Shown here: positions 1 to 8,971 of the stretch, in pieces
Layout of the letters: the number at the start of each line of letters is the position of its first letter
Numbering within the stretch: the stretch's first letter is position 1
NCBI GenBank assembly: GCA_031290985.1
Contig: JARLJW010000018.1
Location: forward strand, 1 to 64,000
Length of the DNA stretch: 64,000 nucleotides
Direction: 5' to 3'
Source: Verrucomicrobiia bacterium
GTDB lineage: Bacteria > Verrucomicrobiota > Verrucomicrobiia > Limisphaerales > UBA11358
The notes under the pieces: generated by a model
The model's input: only the letters and a program-made list of their open reading frames with translations
Databases searched by the model: none
What the model was told of the DNA's origin: nothing
Translations under genes and position numbers: made by a program

Positions 1-1
1 C

Positions 2-298
2 ATCTTTTACACGCTCACCGCTCCCATGATGAAGATTCCCCGGTCGGATGCCGCCCGGCAGTTGGCCGCGCTGTTGCAGCAGTCCGGCTTGGAAGTGGAG
101 AACCGGAGCCGGGTTTTTGACATTCTCGCGCTTTGTGAAACGAAGAACATTGATTACGGCGACGCCGCGCTGATTGTCCTGGCTCAAGGTGCGGTGCAGG
201 AGCTTCTTTCCTACGACCAGGATTTCCGCAAGGTGCCGGGAATCACCGCTTTTTCACCTTTGGATTGGCTGCAAAAGGGGCGGAAGCTGCTCAAATAG
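2..298 (+). CDS. PIN-domain protein (VapC-like), C-terminal part
   Basis: The reading frame is open to the left edge of the window, so this is the C-terminal ~98 residues of a longer protein. The visible part fits the second half of a PIN-domain ribonuclease: a helical stretch (SDAARQLAALLQQSGLEVEN), then a segment with acidic residues (NIDYGDAALIVLA) and an LSYDQDF motif that would supply the last acidic residues of the metal site, ending in 'vPGITAFSP'. PIN nucleases of this size are usually VapC toxins. The partner antitoxin, if any, would lie outside the window to the left, so toxin function is inferred from the fold alone. The in-frame ATG at 26 lies inside the domain and is unlikely to be the true start. 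Confidence 0.7.
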   Translation: MFYTLTAPMMKIPRSDAARQLAALLQQSGLEVENRSRVFDILALCETKNIDYGDAALIVLAQGAVQELLSYDQDFRKVPGITAFSPLDWLQKGRKLLK

Positions 299-321
299 CC
301 ACCCGCAGAGGAGTCATGCGC

Positions 322-352
322 CAAAAAAAGAAGCCGCCGTTGCCGGCGGCTT
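322..352 (-). terminator. Rho-independent terminator of recA
   Basis: On the minus strand a perfect 9-bp stem (331-339 with 344-352, AAGCCGCCG/CGGCGGCTT) with a 4-nt loop is followed by a run of seven T (complement of 323-329). It lies about 50 bp beyond the recA stop codon, the expected place for its terminator. Confidence 0.88.
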
Positions 353-401
353 CCGATAATCCAAATGCGTGGGCGCGAGACGCCCCGCCAGGCTCGGGCG
401 C

Positions 402-1532
402 CTACTTCTTGGCGCTTTCCGCCACGGCGGCGGCGGCGCGTTTTTCCATGATGAGATCGACGATCTTCTTCGCCAGCTCGGGCTTTTCCTCGAGCGCCTT
501 CTTGGCGGCTTCCCGGCCCTGGCCGATGAGCGCACCGTCGAATTGCAGCCACGCGCCTTTTTTATCCACCGCGCCGCATTCGATGCCCACGTCGAGGATG
601 CTGCCTTCCTTGTCGATGCCGTGGTTGTAGATGATGTCGAACTCCGCTTCCGCAAACGGCGGCGCGACCTTGTTTTTCACGATCTTCACGCGGGTATGGT
701 TGCCGTAGACGTTGCCGGCGGCGTCTTTTAACTGGTCCTTGCGGCGGATGTCCATGCGCACGCTGGCGTAGAACTTCAGCGCCTTGCCGCCGGGCGTCGT
801 TTCCGGGCTGCCGAACATGACGCCGACTTTTTCGCGCAACTGGTTGGTGAAAATGCACGTTGTCCGGGACTTGCTCAAGATGGCGGTCAGCTTGCGGAGG
901 GCCTGCGACATGAGGCGCGCCTGCATGCCCATCGTGGCCATGCCCATCTCGCCTTCGAGTTCCGCCTTGGGCACGAGCGCGGCGACGGAATCGATGACGA
1001 TCACGTCCAGGGCGTTGGAGCGGGCGAGCGTTTCGCAGATGGTCAGCGCCTCTTCGCCGCTGTCCGGCTGGGAGACGAGCAGATCATCCAGGTTCACGCC
1101 GAGTTTCTTGGCGTAGCCGGGATCGAGCGCGTGTTCCGCGTCAATGAACGCCGCGAGGCCGCCGGCCTTTTGGGCGTTGGCGATGACGTGGAGCATCAGG
1201 GTGGTTTTGCCGGAAGATTCCGGGCCGTAGATTTCCACGACGCGTCCGCGCGGCAAGCCGCCGACGCCCAGCGCGAGGTCGATGGACAGCCCGCCGGTGG
1301 GGATGACCTCGATCTTGGTCTGCGCCCGGGCATCGCCGAGGCGCATGATGGCGCCGTCGCCGTAGGCCTTGTGGATGCTGGAGATGGCGGCTTCGAGCTC
1401 GCGATCGCGCGCGGCGGTGGCCTTGGTTTCCAGGGCGGTCTTCTCGGCCTTTTCGGCGGCTTTATCAGCGCCCTTGTCAGCGGCCTTGTCGGTGGATTTT
1501 TCGGTAGCTTTTTCAGCAGATTTTGCAGCCAT
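402..1532 (-). CDS. recA: Recombinase A (RecA)
   Basis: RecA forms the ATP-dependent filament on single-stranded DNA for homologous recombination and triggers SOS self-cleavage of repressors. The 376-residue protein has the Walker A motif GPESSGKTT, the DAEHALDP segment, Walker B ([12 protein letters not shown]), the L1/L2 loop region ([40 protein letters not shown]) and the normal C-terminal domain. The first ~45 residues are an unusual low-complexity extension made of short Ala/Lys/Asp/Glu blocks ([18 protein letters not shown]) ahead of the conserved '[19 protein letters not shown]'. No clear Shine-Dalgarno precedes the ATG; the leader is A/T-rich. Transcribed alone, with its own terminator. 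A 25-bp inverted repeat lies about 160 bp upstream, but I cannot say whether it is an SOS operator. Confidence 0.98.
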   Translation of the reverse strand: MAAKSAEKATEKSTDKAADKGADKAAEKAEKTALETKATAARDRELEAAISSIHKAYGDGAIMRLGDARAQTKIEVIPTGGLSIDLALGVGGLPRGRVVEIYGPESSGKTTLMLHVIANAQKAGGLAAFIDAEHALDPGYAKKLGVNLDDLLVSQPDSGEEALTICETLARSNALDVIVIDSVAALVPKAELEGEMGMATMGMQARLMSQALRKLTAILSKSRTTCIFTNQLREKVGVMFGSPETTPGGKALKFYASVRMDIRRKDQLKDAAGNVYGNHTRVKIVKNKVAPPFAEAEFDIIYNHGIDKEGSILDVGIECGAVDKKGAWLQFDGALIGQGREAAKKALEEKPELAKKIVDLIMEKRAAAAVAESAKK

Positions 1533-1692
1533 AAATTTTTTTGATTGGTTTTATATTGTGGGCGCGACGGTAGAGAACTTTTTAGCAATAGTCAAATTCT
1601 GGATGCTCGCGTTTTGAATCCAGGTTTTGTTTGGTTGCGACCTGTTTTTGCCTTCCGTTTTTTTATTTTTCATGACGGCATCGTAGCAGGGT

Positions 1693-1717
1693 CAGTTGGA
1701 CAAAGGCTGTCCAACTG
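1693..1717. repeat. 25-bp inverted repeat upstream of recA
   Basis: Arms CAGTTGGAC (1693-1701) and GTCCAACTG (1709-1717) are perfect complements separated by 7 bp. The repeat lies 161-185 bp upstream of the recA start. It could be an operator or a small hairpin; there is no T-run to make it a good terminator. Confidence 0.6.
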
Positions 1718-1760
1718 AATATTTATTTTTGGGGGTTAAATTGCCGGCAATCTGGGCGCA

Positions 1761-1841
1761 CCATCGCGGTAAACGAGAGCGCGTTGGTTAGCAATCGCGG
1801 CGCGCGCGGAGCGACGCGCCCTACCTCCGTTGTTGCAATAT
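1761..1841. repeat. Dispersed GC-rich repeat, copy 1
   Basis: This stretch matches 17661-17760, sharing 'gttagcaat.gcggcgcgcg', 'gagcgacgcgccctacc' and an AT-rich 'caatatt' tail. Both copies carry GGCGCG and CGCGCC on either side of a short centre, so each can fold back. Copy 2 has about 18 extra bases in the middle. It looks like a REP-type intergenic element. Confidence 0.65.
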
Positions 1842-2163
1842 TAAGTGGTCCGTGACGCGAACAATTCGAGGACGAGGACGAGGAGGATTGACGGGCGGGG
1901 AGAACGAAGCCAAAACGAAGCCAAATTTTGAGGGTTTCTATGGGGCTTTGATGGACTGAGGAAATATTGCAAGTTGTTTTATTTTAATATTTTGTAAATT
2001 TATATGGCGTGAGGCGTGGGGTGGGCGCGGGCCGGGGAAAATTACAGAACGAAGCCAATTTGAAAGTGGCGGGTGACGGGGGACGAATGACGAATGACGA
2101 ATGACATTTTTTTGGGTGAAATTGCCAAAAATCCGGGCAGGGAGGCTTACGGAGTGCGACCAC

Positions 2164-2259
2164 CCCGGCCGCAGCAATTTCCAAAATGCGGGGGGCTTCC
2201 GTACATTTCATGCGGCCTGATTGACGAGAGTTGCTGCGCCCGGGGACGGGCGCACTCCG
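2164..2259 (-). repeat. 3'-end hairpin repeat, copy 1
   Basis: About 95 bp, strongly similar to 44163-44253. It contains a perfect 8-bp hairpin TGCGCCCG/CGGGCGCA (2235-2242 with 2247-2254). Read with the neighbouring minus-strand gene, the hairpin begins 13 bp beyond the stop codon of the subtilase gene. The second copy has the same geometry beyond another minus-strand gene, so a role in 3'-end formation or mRNA stability is likely. Confidence 0.75.
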
Positions 2260-2267
2260 GGGCTGGA

Positions 2268-5200
2268 TCACGGCATGACTTGCACGCGGTAGAAACCCGT
2301 CTTGCCGTTGTTGGTGGCGGTGAAGGTCATGGTGGGATTGTTCGAGGCCTGCCACCATGCCGTGACTGGCTGCCAGCCGAGGAGGTTGCTCGAGATATTG
2401 ACCTGATACAGCCGATTGGTGACGACCGGCCACTGCAACTGGATCAGGCCGCCGGCCTTTTTATTTTCGCCCGTGAAATATAACCGCGAGGCCGCGTTCG
2501 TGGGGTCGGTGCCGGCGATGAACTCGGCGTAATCCGTCATGCCGTCGTGGTCCGTGTCGGTTTTTTGCGTGCGGTTGGTGGAGAGGGTGCCAAATTTTTC
2601 CATTTCCCAGGCGTCGGAAATTTTGTTGTTGTTCACATCCGGAAAATCGTAGTTGCCGGTAAAGTTCAGCGTGCCGCCGGCGGCCAGGGTGTTGGTCTGG
2701 TCCGGCGGCGTTTGATAATACTGCACGTCTCCGAATTCCACGAGGTACTGGCCGGCGGCCAGATTGCTGATGGTGACGGACGGGGCCACGCCGGTCTGGA
2801 CGGGAATCGTGCCAATGGGCGAGACGGCGGATAATGACCACGTCCCTTGGCCGAGATTTTTGGTGATGTGAATTTTTCCGGCGGCGGGGACACCGGTAAT
2901 GCCCACGTCATCCACCAGCCAGCCGTGGCCTTCCAATCCTAAATAAAACCAGACCACCTGTATGGTTTGACCAGCATAGGGAGTCAGGTCCACGGTTTCC
3001 TGCTCCCAGCCACCAGACGCCATTCCGGAATAGTCAACCAAGGTGGCGACAGCGATGGGCGGCGTTGCGCTGTTGGTGCTGATGCCGAGCTGTCCGGCCT
3101 CCAAGCCCGAAGTAAAATCGTAGCTGCTCTCAAAGGTCAGGGTCGCCGTGCTGACGCCGGAAAGGTCGATCACCGGGCTGTACAGAAATGAACTGGCCAG
3201 GGTAGACGGGGACTGGCCATTCAAATTGCTGCCCCAGGCATTCGTGCCCGAATAGGCGCTGGTCTCCAAACCATTGTTGGGTTTGCCCAAGGTCCAATTG
3301 ATGTCTGAGCCGGAATACGGCACCACCGACCAGCCGGGCGCGCCGCCCTCCAAATCATCAAACCACGGCGGGGCGGGCGCCTTGAGCGTTTGGAACGAAT
3401 ACAGATTCCCGTGATTGTCATCCACCGTCGTGTTGCCCGCGGCATCCGTGCTCACGACCTGGTAATAATACACCCGGTTCGCCGCGAGCCCGGTGATGGT
3501 CAGCGCGTGGTTGGTGACCAACTGGCTGGCGTACACCACGCGATCCGGCAGGGGCGATTCGCTGTATTGCACCGAGGAATCCGCCGGCTTCGACGTCCGC
3601 CACGTCACGAGGGCGTTGGCAAAATCCGTGACGGACGCGACCTGGGAGATGACCGGCGGCACGGTGTCCACCGTGGCGGTGGCGGTGACGTTGCTGCCGT
3701 TGGAGGCGTCGAAATAGGTTGCCGTGAGGGTGTCGGCGTTCTGCACGCGCAACTGGTTCGTGCCCGCCACGCCCGCCACCAGCGTGATGAAGCCGTGGAA
3801 CAATCCCGGGTGCGTGGTTTCAAACAGCGTCACGGTCGTGCGGTTGGTTCGCGAACTGGCACCGAAGGTGACCGTGGTCTGGCCGGTGCCCGCGAGGTCC
3901 GAATCGCCGACCTCCACCGTCGCCACGGCGTTGGTCGTGTAGAATGCGCTGTCGAGATGAACCACGCCGATGCCATTCAGACCGGGAACGAGGAACTGGA
4001 TGACATTCCGCATAAAGCTGACCGCATTGTTCGGCGCGGCACCATTCGTCGGCATGGTATCCAAGGGATAGGATAAAAACACCACGCGTCCCGGGCTGTC
4101 CGCCCCGACGGCGGGAAAACTCATGCCGCACGGCTTGCCGGAAACCGATTCGAGCGTAATGGGCGTGGCCCCGCTGGCCGGGGTGAACGTGTCGGAAAAA
4201 TCCGGCCCAAAGACATCGCCGATGCCGTCGTCGAAGATGGGATAGCTGGTATAATCCAGGGTTTGGTTCAAGCCGCTGGCCAGCGTACCTGGTGCGCCGA
4301 GGATCGCCGGCACACCAAAATCTTCATCGCCGTCCGGGTTGGGTTCGGGCGGGGCGGGATTTTCTATGAAACCGCCGACTTGCAAAACGTTCTGCCGGAA
4401 AGGCACGTCACCCAGTTCCGTCAAGATGTTCAACGAGGACATGAAGAACGCGCCGCCGCCGTTCAAGTAACTCTGAATCATGAACTGTTGCTTGGGGTTC
4501 AGCGTGTTGTTCGTGGCCGTGGGGTCGGGCAGGCCGTCCGTATCCAGCCCGTAGTACACGATGTCGTCGGTCGTGCGCCAGATAACCACCGGGAACGGTT
4601 GCAAGTCGGCCAGTTGGGGGGAACCGCCGCGCGTGTTGACCTTCCAAAAGCCGAAGGACACGCCGGCCGCCGCCAGGACATTGGTGTAACTGCCGTCCGG
4701 AATAACCGTAGCGCCGTTGGCCTCTTCCGCAGTCGTGTCATAATCATCCACCAGCAGCACCGTGGGCGTGGCCAGGCCGGTGAAGGTAAAATCCGCACCC
4801 GAATTGTTGTTCGTGCCGCTGTTGCCGGCGGCATCGGTGGCACCAATGAGAAAATAATACGTCTTGCCGGGAATCAATCGGGTCAATTTCACGCTGTGGC
4901 TGGTGACGAGCGCGGTATTGGTGACGGCGAGGTTGAGATTGGCGCTATTCGTGCCGTAGCGGACCAGCGACGTGGCCGGTTCCGTCGTCGTCCAAGTGAT
5001 GGTCAGCACGCCCAGATCGGTGGTCACGCCCACGCTGGTGATGCTGGGCGGAATAAAATCGCCCACGGCGGTCGCGCTGCGCTTGACGGCTCCGGCATCG
5101 ATGTAGTCCACCTCCAGCGAATCGCCGTTGGCAATCTGGAGCTGACCGGCGCCCGCCGTGCCCGTCACCGTGGCGACGGTTCCGGTGAACGCCCCGTAAT

Positions 5201-7478
5201 TCCCCGCCGCATGCAGCACATTCGTCAGGGAGCGATGGGCGGTGAGATTGGTCACGAGCACGCTGACGGTGTTGGAGGCGGCGCGGGCGGCATCCAGCAC
5301 GAGCATCTGCATCACGCCGGGCGCGGAGTAACTTGGACGGTCCAGCAGGATGAGTCCCTGGCCCGGCCGCGCGAGGTCGCCGGAAGAGACCAGCGCAAAA
5401 TCCTGGTCGATGGCGGCCGTATTGGTCAGCGCATCCTGCACAATTTTCGTGCCGCGCACGCGCACTTGATAATCACCGGGCGCGGGGGCGGTCAGGTAAA
5501 TGCCCTCCACATTGTTCAACTTGTCGGGCGTCGGCGCGTTGGGCACGGATTCGCCGGCTCCGAATTGGTTGCCGCGATAAAGCGTGCCGTCCGGCGCGAC
5601 GACTTCGAGATCCAGGTCGTTCACCAGCGCGGGCAGCGCGCCGGGAAAGCCGGGAACGTCCGTGTAGGCCAGCGTGACCTTCAAGGGCTCGCCCGCGCTG
5701 CGGACAAAGATGTGCTGCGTATACACCTGCCCGTTGGTGAGCAGCGTGGTCTGGTCCACGTATTGATACGCGCGCGGTGCCGTGGTGAAATTCGTAGTGA
5801 TGATGTTCACCAGGTTGATGCGGCCCCAGCCTTCGTCATTGTTCGGCACGGGGCCGGGCCCGCCGTTGGACTCGTCGAGTTCATCGGCGGAATTGATCAG
5901 CGCCGCTTTCACGAGCGCTGGTGAGGGCACCGCATTTGTGTGCGTGGCCTGATAAAACTGCACGAACACGGCCGCCGCGCCCGCGGCGTGCGGGCCGGAC
6001 ATGCTGGTGCCGCCCATGAACACGTAAAAATCATCAATCGGTGACCAGGCTATCGCATCCTCGTTCGGCGCGGCGCGTGACGCGGCGGAGGCGATCCACG
6101 AGCCGGGCGCGACGAGGTCCGGCTTGATGCGCCCATCCGCGCAGGGGCCGCGGCTGGAGAAATCCGCCATCGTGTCGATGCCGTCCGCGTACAGGCCGTA
6201 GGTCTGCGCGAGCGTGCCGGGAACATTTTCGGAAGCGCCCGTCGCAATCACGTTTTTGGCGCCCGCCGGGCTGCCGATGGTCTGGGAGGCCGGCCCGGCG
6301 TTGCCGGCGGAGAATTCCAAGATGTAGGGCTGGTATCCCGGCGTGCCGGCGTCGGCATCGCGCACCAGTTCGTCAAACTGCGCGCAGTCGGTGTCGTAAT
6401 CGCCCTGGACATCGTTGCCCCAGCTATTGGAACCGATTTTTGCGCCGTGCCGGACGGCATCGTGCGTCAGGGTTTCGTCGCTGGTGAAATCGACCTCGTT
6501 CGCGTCGCTGTCAAAGATGCGTTCGACGTAGATGCTCGCACCGGAGGCGACGCCGAGACCGTAGAACGTGCCAAAGTCAGGATCCGTCTCGCCGGTGGCT
6601 GCGTTGCCGGCGACGATGCCGGCGCAATGGGTGCCGTGGCCGTAGCCGTCCGAACCGTCCGTCAACGGCGAATAGAATTGAAAGCCGGTCACGCGGCCGA
6701 GCAAATCGGGGTGCATCGTGTTGGTGTCGCCGGTGTCCAGCCCGGTATCCGCCACGCAGACGGTCACGCCGGAGCCGTCGAAGCCGAGCTGTTGCGTGAC
6801 GGTGCGGGTGGCGACCTGACCGTCGTCGCCGCCGACAATTTTTGACGCGGCTTCATCCACCAGCTTGCGTTTGGACGCGCGCTCGATCCAGAGCACGGCG
6901 GGGGACTGCGCCAGCGCCGTAAGCTGGCCGGGCGACAGTTCCCCGCGCAGGATGATGCCCTGGCGCAGATGGCTGGTGTTGTACAGGACGAGCAGGTGCG
7001 ACTTCACGGCGGCGAGTTCCGCCGGGGTGGCACCGGGTGAGAGGAGGATGTTTACATTGACCGTCTCGTTGCTCTGCGCGGCTTTCGGGGCAATTTCCGC
7101 GAGGCGGGACTGGATCTTGTGCCGGGTCTGGTACGGTCCGATCCAATGGACATAGTTCAACGCGCCGACGGTTGCGGGCGATACTTTTTCGAGCCGGGCG
7201 ATAAAGGCGTCTTCCGGCACATAGCGGATCAGCTCGACGCCCAGGCCCTTGAGTTCCGTGCGCTGGTCCGGTGCAAGCGGGCCGTTGAATTGCAGGAGAT
7301 AGAGGCCGGAGACCGCCGTCTTGGTGTGCAACTGGCCGGCCAGCATGGCGCGGTTGGTGCCGGAGGCGGTATCAATGAGTTCATTGCGCAGGCGGATGGG
7401 TTTCGGCTGGGCAAGGGCGGCCACCGTGAACCCAACGGAAAATAGGGCAAATAAAATGAGGCAACGGGTCGAAAACAT
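2268..7478 (-). CDS. Giant exported subtilisin-like (S8) protease with Fn3-type modules
   Basis: About 1,736 residues from the ATG at 7478; a GTG four codons earlier is possible, but MFSTRCLILFALFSVGFTV gives the better signal peptide. After an N-terminal region resembling a propeptide comes a peptidase S8 domain with Asp in VADTG (~244), His in GHGTHCAG (~281), the oxyanion Asn in SAGNAG (~393) and Ser in GGTSMSGPHAAG (~492). Next are a P/pre-peptidase-C-like region, at least two fibronectin-III-like modules (TYYFLIGATDAAGN; YYYQVVSTDAAGN), an inserted ThuA/PKD-like region (LLVDDYDTTAEEANG), an immune-inhibitor/MAM-like beta module (WFDDLEGGAPGW) and a C-terminal tail with a calcium-type DTDHDGMTDYAEF motif. 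Probably secreted and degrades protein outside the cell. No conventional sorting signal is evident at the C-terminus. Confidence 0.92.
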   Translation of the reverse strand: MFSTRCLILFALFSVGFTVAALAQPKPIRLRNELIDTASGTNRAMLAGQLHTKTAVSGLYLLQFNGPLAPDQRTELKGLGVELIRYVPEDAFIARLEKVSPATVGALNYVHWIGPYQTRHKIQSRLAEIAPKAAQSNETVNVNILLSPGATPAELAAVKSHLLVLYNTSHLRQGIILRGELSPGQLTALAQSPAVLWIERASKRKLVDEAASKIVGGDDGQVATRTVTQQLGFDGSGVTVCVADTGLDTGDTNTMHPDLLGRVTGFQFYSPLTDGSDGYGHGTHCAGIVAGNAATGETDPDFGTFYGLGVASGASIYVERIFDSDANEVDFTSDETLTHDAVRHGAKIGSNSWGNDVQGDYDTDCAQFDELVRDADAGTPGYQPYILEFSAGNAGPASQTIGSPAGAKNVIATGASENVPGTLAQTYGLYADGIDTMADFSSRGPCADGRIKPDLVAPGSWIASAASRAAPNEDAIAWSPIDDFYVFMGGTSMSGPHAAGAAAVFVQFYQATHTNAVPSPALVKAALINSADELDESNGGPGPVPNNDEGWGRINLVNIITTNFTTAPRAYQYVDQTTLLTNGQVYTQHIFVRSAGEPLKVTLAYTDVPGFPGALPALVNDLDLEVVAPDGTLYRGNQFGAGESVPNAPTPDKLNNVEGIYLTAPAPGDYQVRVRGTKIVQDALTNTAAIDQDFALVSSGDLARPGQGLILLDRPSYSAPGVMQMLVLDAARAASNTVSVLVTNLTAHRSLTNVLHAAGNYGAFTGTVATVTGTAGAGQLQIANGDSLEVDYIDAGAVKRSATAVGDFIPPSITSVGVTTDLGVLTITWTTTEPATSLVRYGTNSANLNLAVTNTALVTSHSVKLTRLIPGKTYYFLIGATDAAGNSGTNNNSGADFTFTGLATPTVLLVDDYDTTAEEANGATVIPDGSYTNVLAAAGVSFGFWKVNTRGGSPQLADLQPFPVVIWRTTDDIVYYGLDTDGLPDPTATNNTLNPKQQFMIQSYLNGGGAFFMSSLNILTELGDVPFRQNVLQVGGFIENPAPPEPNPDGDEDFGVPAILGAPGTLASGLNQTLDYTSYPIFDDGIGDVFGPDFSDTFTPASGATPITLESVSGKPCGMSFPAVGADSPGRVVFLSYPLDTMPTNGAAPNNAVSFMRNVIQFLVPGLNGIGVVHLDSAFYTTNAVATVEVGDSDLAGTGQTTVTFGASSRTNRTTVTLFETTHPGLFHGFITLVAGVAGTNQLRVQNADTLTATYFDASNGSNVTATATVDTVPPVISQVASVTDFANALVTWRTSKPADSSVQYSESPLPDRVVYASQLVTNHALTITGLAANRVYYYQVVSTDAAGNTTVDDNHGNLYSFQTLKAPAPPWFDDLEGGAPGWSVVPYSGSDINWTLGKPNNGLETSAYSGTNAWGSNLNGQSPSTLASSFLYSPVIDLSGVSTATLTFESSYDFTSGLEAGQLGISTNSATPPIAVATLVDYSGMASGGWEQETVDLTPYAGQTIQVVWFYLGLEGHGWLVDDVGITGVPAAGKIHITKNLGQGTWSLSAVSPIGTIPVQTGVAPSVTISNLAAGQYLVEFGDVQYYQTPPDQTNTLAAGGTLNFTGNYDFPDVNNNKISDAWEMEKFGTLSTNRTQKTDTDHDGMTDYAEFIAGTDPTNAASRLYFTGENKKAGGLIQLQWPVVTNRLYQVNISSNLLGWQPVTAWWQASNNPTMTFTATNNGKTGFYRVQVMP

Positions 7479-7615
7479 GCTGGGCTTCACTTGTTATAAC
7501 TAATCCGTTTTGGCACGCGGAGCAAGCGACTTTGGCCAGTTAGAAGGGCTCCTTTTATCTCCGGCCCTATTTTTTCCTCGTGCCGATGACCCGCAATCGC
7601 CCATCATCTCTCGTC

Positions 7616-8761
7616 ATGCCGCGCACGGTTTACTTTGATTACAACGCCACCACCCCGCTTGACCCGGAGGTGCGCGCGGCGATGTTGCCGTTTTTGGACG
7701 GTATTTGGGGTAATCCTTCCAGCGTGCATCACATCGGACGCAAGGCGCGGGCGTTGCTGGATGATGCCCGCGACCGGGCGGCTAAATTCCTAGGTGCCAA
7801 GCCGAGCGAAATCATCTTCACGAGCGGCGGCACGGAAGCGAACAATCTGGCCATTTTTGGCACTGCGCGGATGCTTAAGGGCAAGGGGAAGCACCTCATT
7901 ACGTCAGCCATCGAGCACCACGCCGTCCTTCAATGCTTCGATTATTTGGAGAAAAACGAAGGATTTACCGTAATTCGGCTTCCCATTGACGTTAACGGAC
8001 GCGTTTCTGTGGCTGATTTAAAGAATGCCATCCGTTCAGACACGGTGCTGGTCTCCATCATGGCGGCTAACAACGAAATTGGCACCTTGCAGCCCATCGC
8101 GGAAATTGGCGCGGTTTGTCGGGCGCGAAAGGTGGCGTTACACACCGATGCTGTCCAGTGGTTCGGCAAGGAACCGCTGGATACGATCGGGCAGTTCAAC
8201 GCCGACCTCGTTTCTGTCTGCGGCCACAAATTTCACGGGCCAAAAGGCGCTGGCTTGCTGTACATCAAGTCGCCGTTGCATCCGGATCCGATCTTGTTCG
8301 GCGGCGGACATGAAAACGAACGACGCGCCGGCACGGAAAACCTGCCGGCGATCATCGGATTGGTGGCCGCCTTGGAAAAACATGTAAAACCGCCGGTTTT
8401 TGACCGGGCCAAGTTAAAACCGCTCGCGGATCAACTGATGTCCACGGTGGTAAAGATTCCCGGCTGCGAACTGGTGAGCCCGCGCGAGGCTTCGCTGGTC
8501 AATACCGTGGCTTTCACCGTGCGCGGGTCGGACGGCATCGCTTTGATGGCGGGATTGGACATGGAAGGCATCTGCGCCTCGTCTGGTTCGGCGTGTTCGG
8601 CGGGTTCCCTGGAGCCCAGCCACGTGGTTTTGGCGCTGGGCAAACTGGAAGCCGCCAATTCGCTGGTCCGCTTTTCCCTCGGCCGCGATTCCACGGCCGA
8701 AGAGGTGGATTTTGTCTGTTCAGTTTTGCCGGAAGTGGTCCGGCGCGCACAACGTGGCTGA
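7616..8761 (+). CDS. Cysteine desulfurase, NifS/IscS type
   Basis: A PLP enzyme that takes sulfur from L-cysteine as an enzyme persulfide for Fe-S cluster and thio-cofactor assembly. About 381 residues from the ATG at 7616, which puts VYFDYNATTPLDP at the N-terminus as in the family; GTG 7580 and ATG 7586 upstream are less likely. The PLP lysine is in CGHKFHGPKG, the cofactor-binding region includes TSGGTEANNLA and EHHAV, and the catalytic cysteine lies in SSGSACSAGSLEPSHVV, the extended-loop form of group I (NifS/IscS). No iscU, nifU or other Fe-S gene is adjacent, so the acceptor is unknown. It may also supply sulfur to the Fe-S and molybdenum enzymes encoded further along, but nothing here proves that. 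Confidence 0.93.
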   Translation: MPRTVYFDYNATTPLDPEVRAAMLPFLDGIWGNPSSVHHIGRKARALLDDARDRAAKFLGAKPSEIIFTSGGTEANNLAIFGTARMLKGKGKHLITSAIEHHAVLQCFDYLEKNEGFTVIRLPIDVNGRVSVADLKNAIRSDTVLVSIMAANNEIGTLQPIAEIGAVCRARKVALHTDAVQWFGKEPLDTIGQFNADLVSVCGHKFHGPKGAGLLYIKSPLHPDPILFGGGHENERRAGTENLPAIIGLVAALEKHVKPPVFDRAKLKPLADQLMSTVVKIPGCELVSPREASLVNTVAFTVRGSDGIALMAGLDMEGICASSGSACSAGSLEPSHVVLALGKLEAANSLVRFSLGRDSTAEEVDFVCSVLPEVVRRAQRG

Positions 8762-8785
8762 TTTGATGCCAGACGATTGTGAATG

Positions 8786-8815
8786 AGTTGTTGATAGTAC
8801 CAACAACTTTGACTT
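8786..8815 (+). terminator. Possible terminator after the cysteine desulfurase gene
   Basis: Inverted repeat AGTTGTTG (8786-8793) and CAACAACT (8801-8808) with a 7-bp loop, followed by TTGACTTTT. It begins 24 bp after the stop codon. The stem is A/T-rich and the T-run is interrupted, so this is only moderately convincing. Confidence 0.4.
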
Positions 8816-8897
8816 TTAAATTTGTCTGGTGTCGTTACCTTGAAGTTGTCGCCGCTCCCGGGAACTGTTTTAATGAGCGCACGATTGAACGTTAGAA

Positions 8898-8925
8898 GTT
8901 GTTAGGCTTGTTCACCGGATATAAT
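8898..8925 (+). promoter_or_regulatory. Possible dnaN promoter
   Basis: A perfect -10 hexamer TATAAT lies at 8920-8925, 46 bp upstream of the dnaN ATG. The -35 region is weak (GTTGTT/TTGTTA around 8898-8904, spacing 15-17 bp). Assigned on the -10 match and position alone. Confidence 0.5.
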
Positions 8926-8971
8926 ACGGATAGTTTTTCTTTAAAGAGAAGATACATATTAAGCACCGCAC

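Larger units (their letters stand above)
1533..2267. other. Intergenic region with repeats
   Basis: This 735-bp spacer holds no credible gene. It contains the recA leader (very T-rich on the plus strand at 1533-1680), an inverted repeat at 1693-1717, one copy of a dispersed GC-rich repeat at 1761-1841, a three-fold tandem GACGAAT repeat at 2082-2105, and one copy of a 3'-end repeat at 2164-2259. The short open frames here are not convincing. Confidence 0.7.

Noticed and set aside
1741-1841. Possible small RNA or tRNA remnant
   Set aside because: The fold-back arms do not give a cloverleaf, and the near-copy at 17661-17760 with a central insertion fits a dispersed repeat better.
2082-2105. 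Three tandem GACGAAT units
   Set aside because: Too short for a CRISPR or a functional satellite; listed only as part of the spacer description.
4263-5924. A 553-residue plus-strand open frame opposite the subtilase gene
   Set aside because: It is the complement of a well-supported S8 protease with intact catalytic motifs. Its sequence is Arg/Gly/His-rich and shows no domain, as expected of antisense frames in GC-rich DNA.
8762-8971. Possible replication origin next to dnaN
   Set aside because: No cluster of DnaA boxes or A/T-rich unwinding region, and dnaA, recF and gyrB are absent. dnaN alone is not enough.
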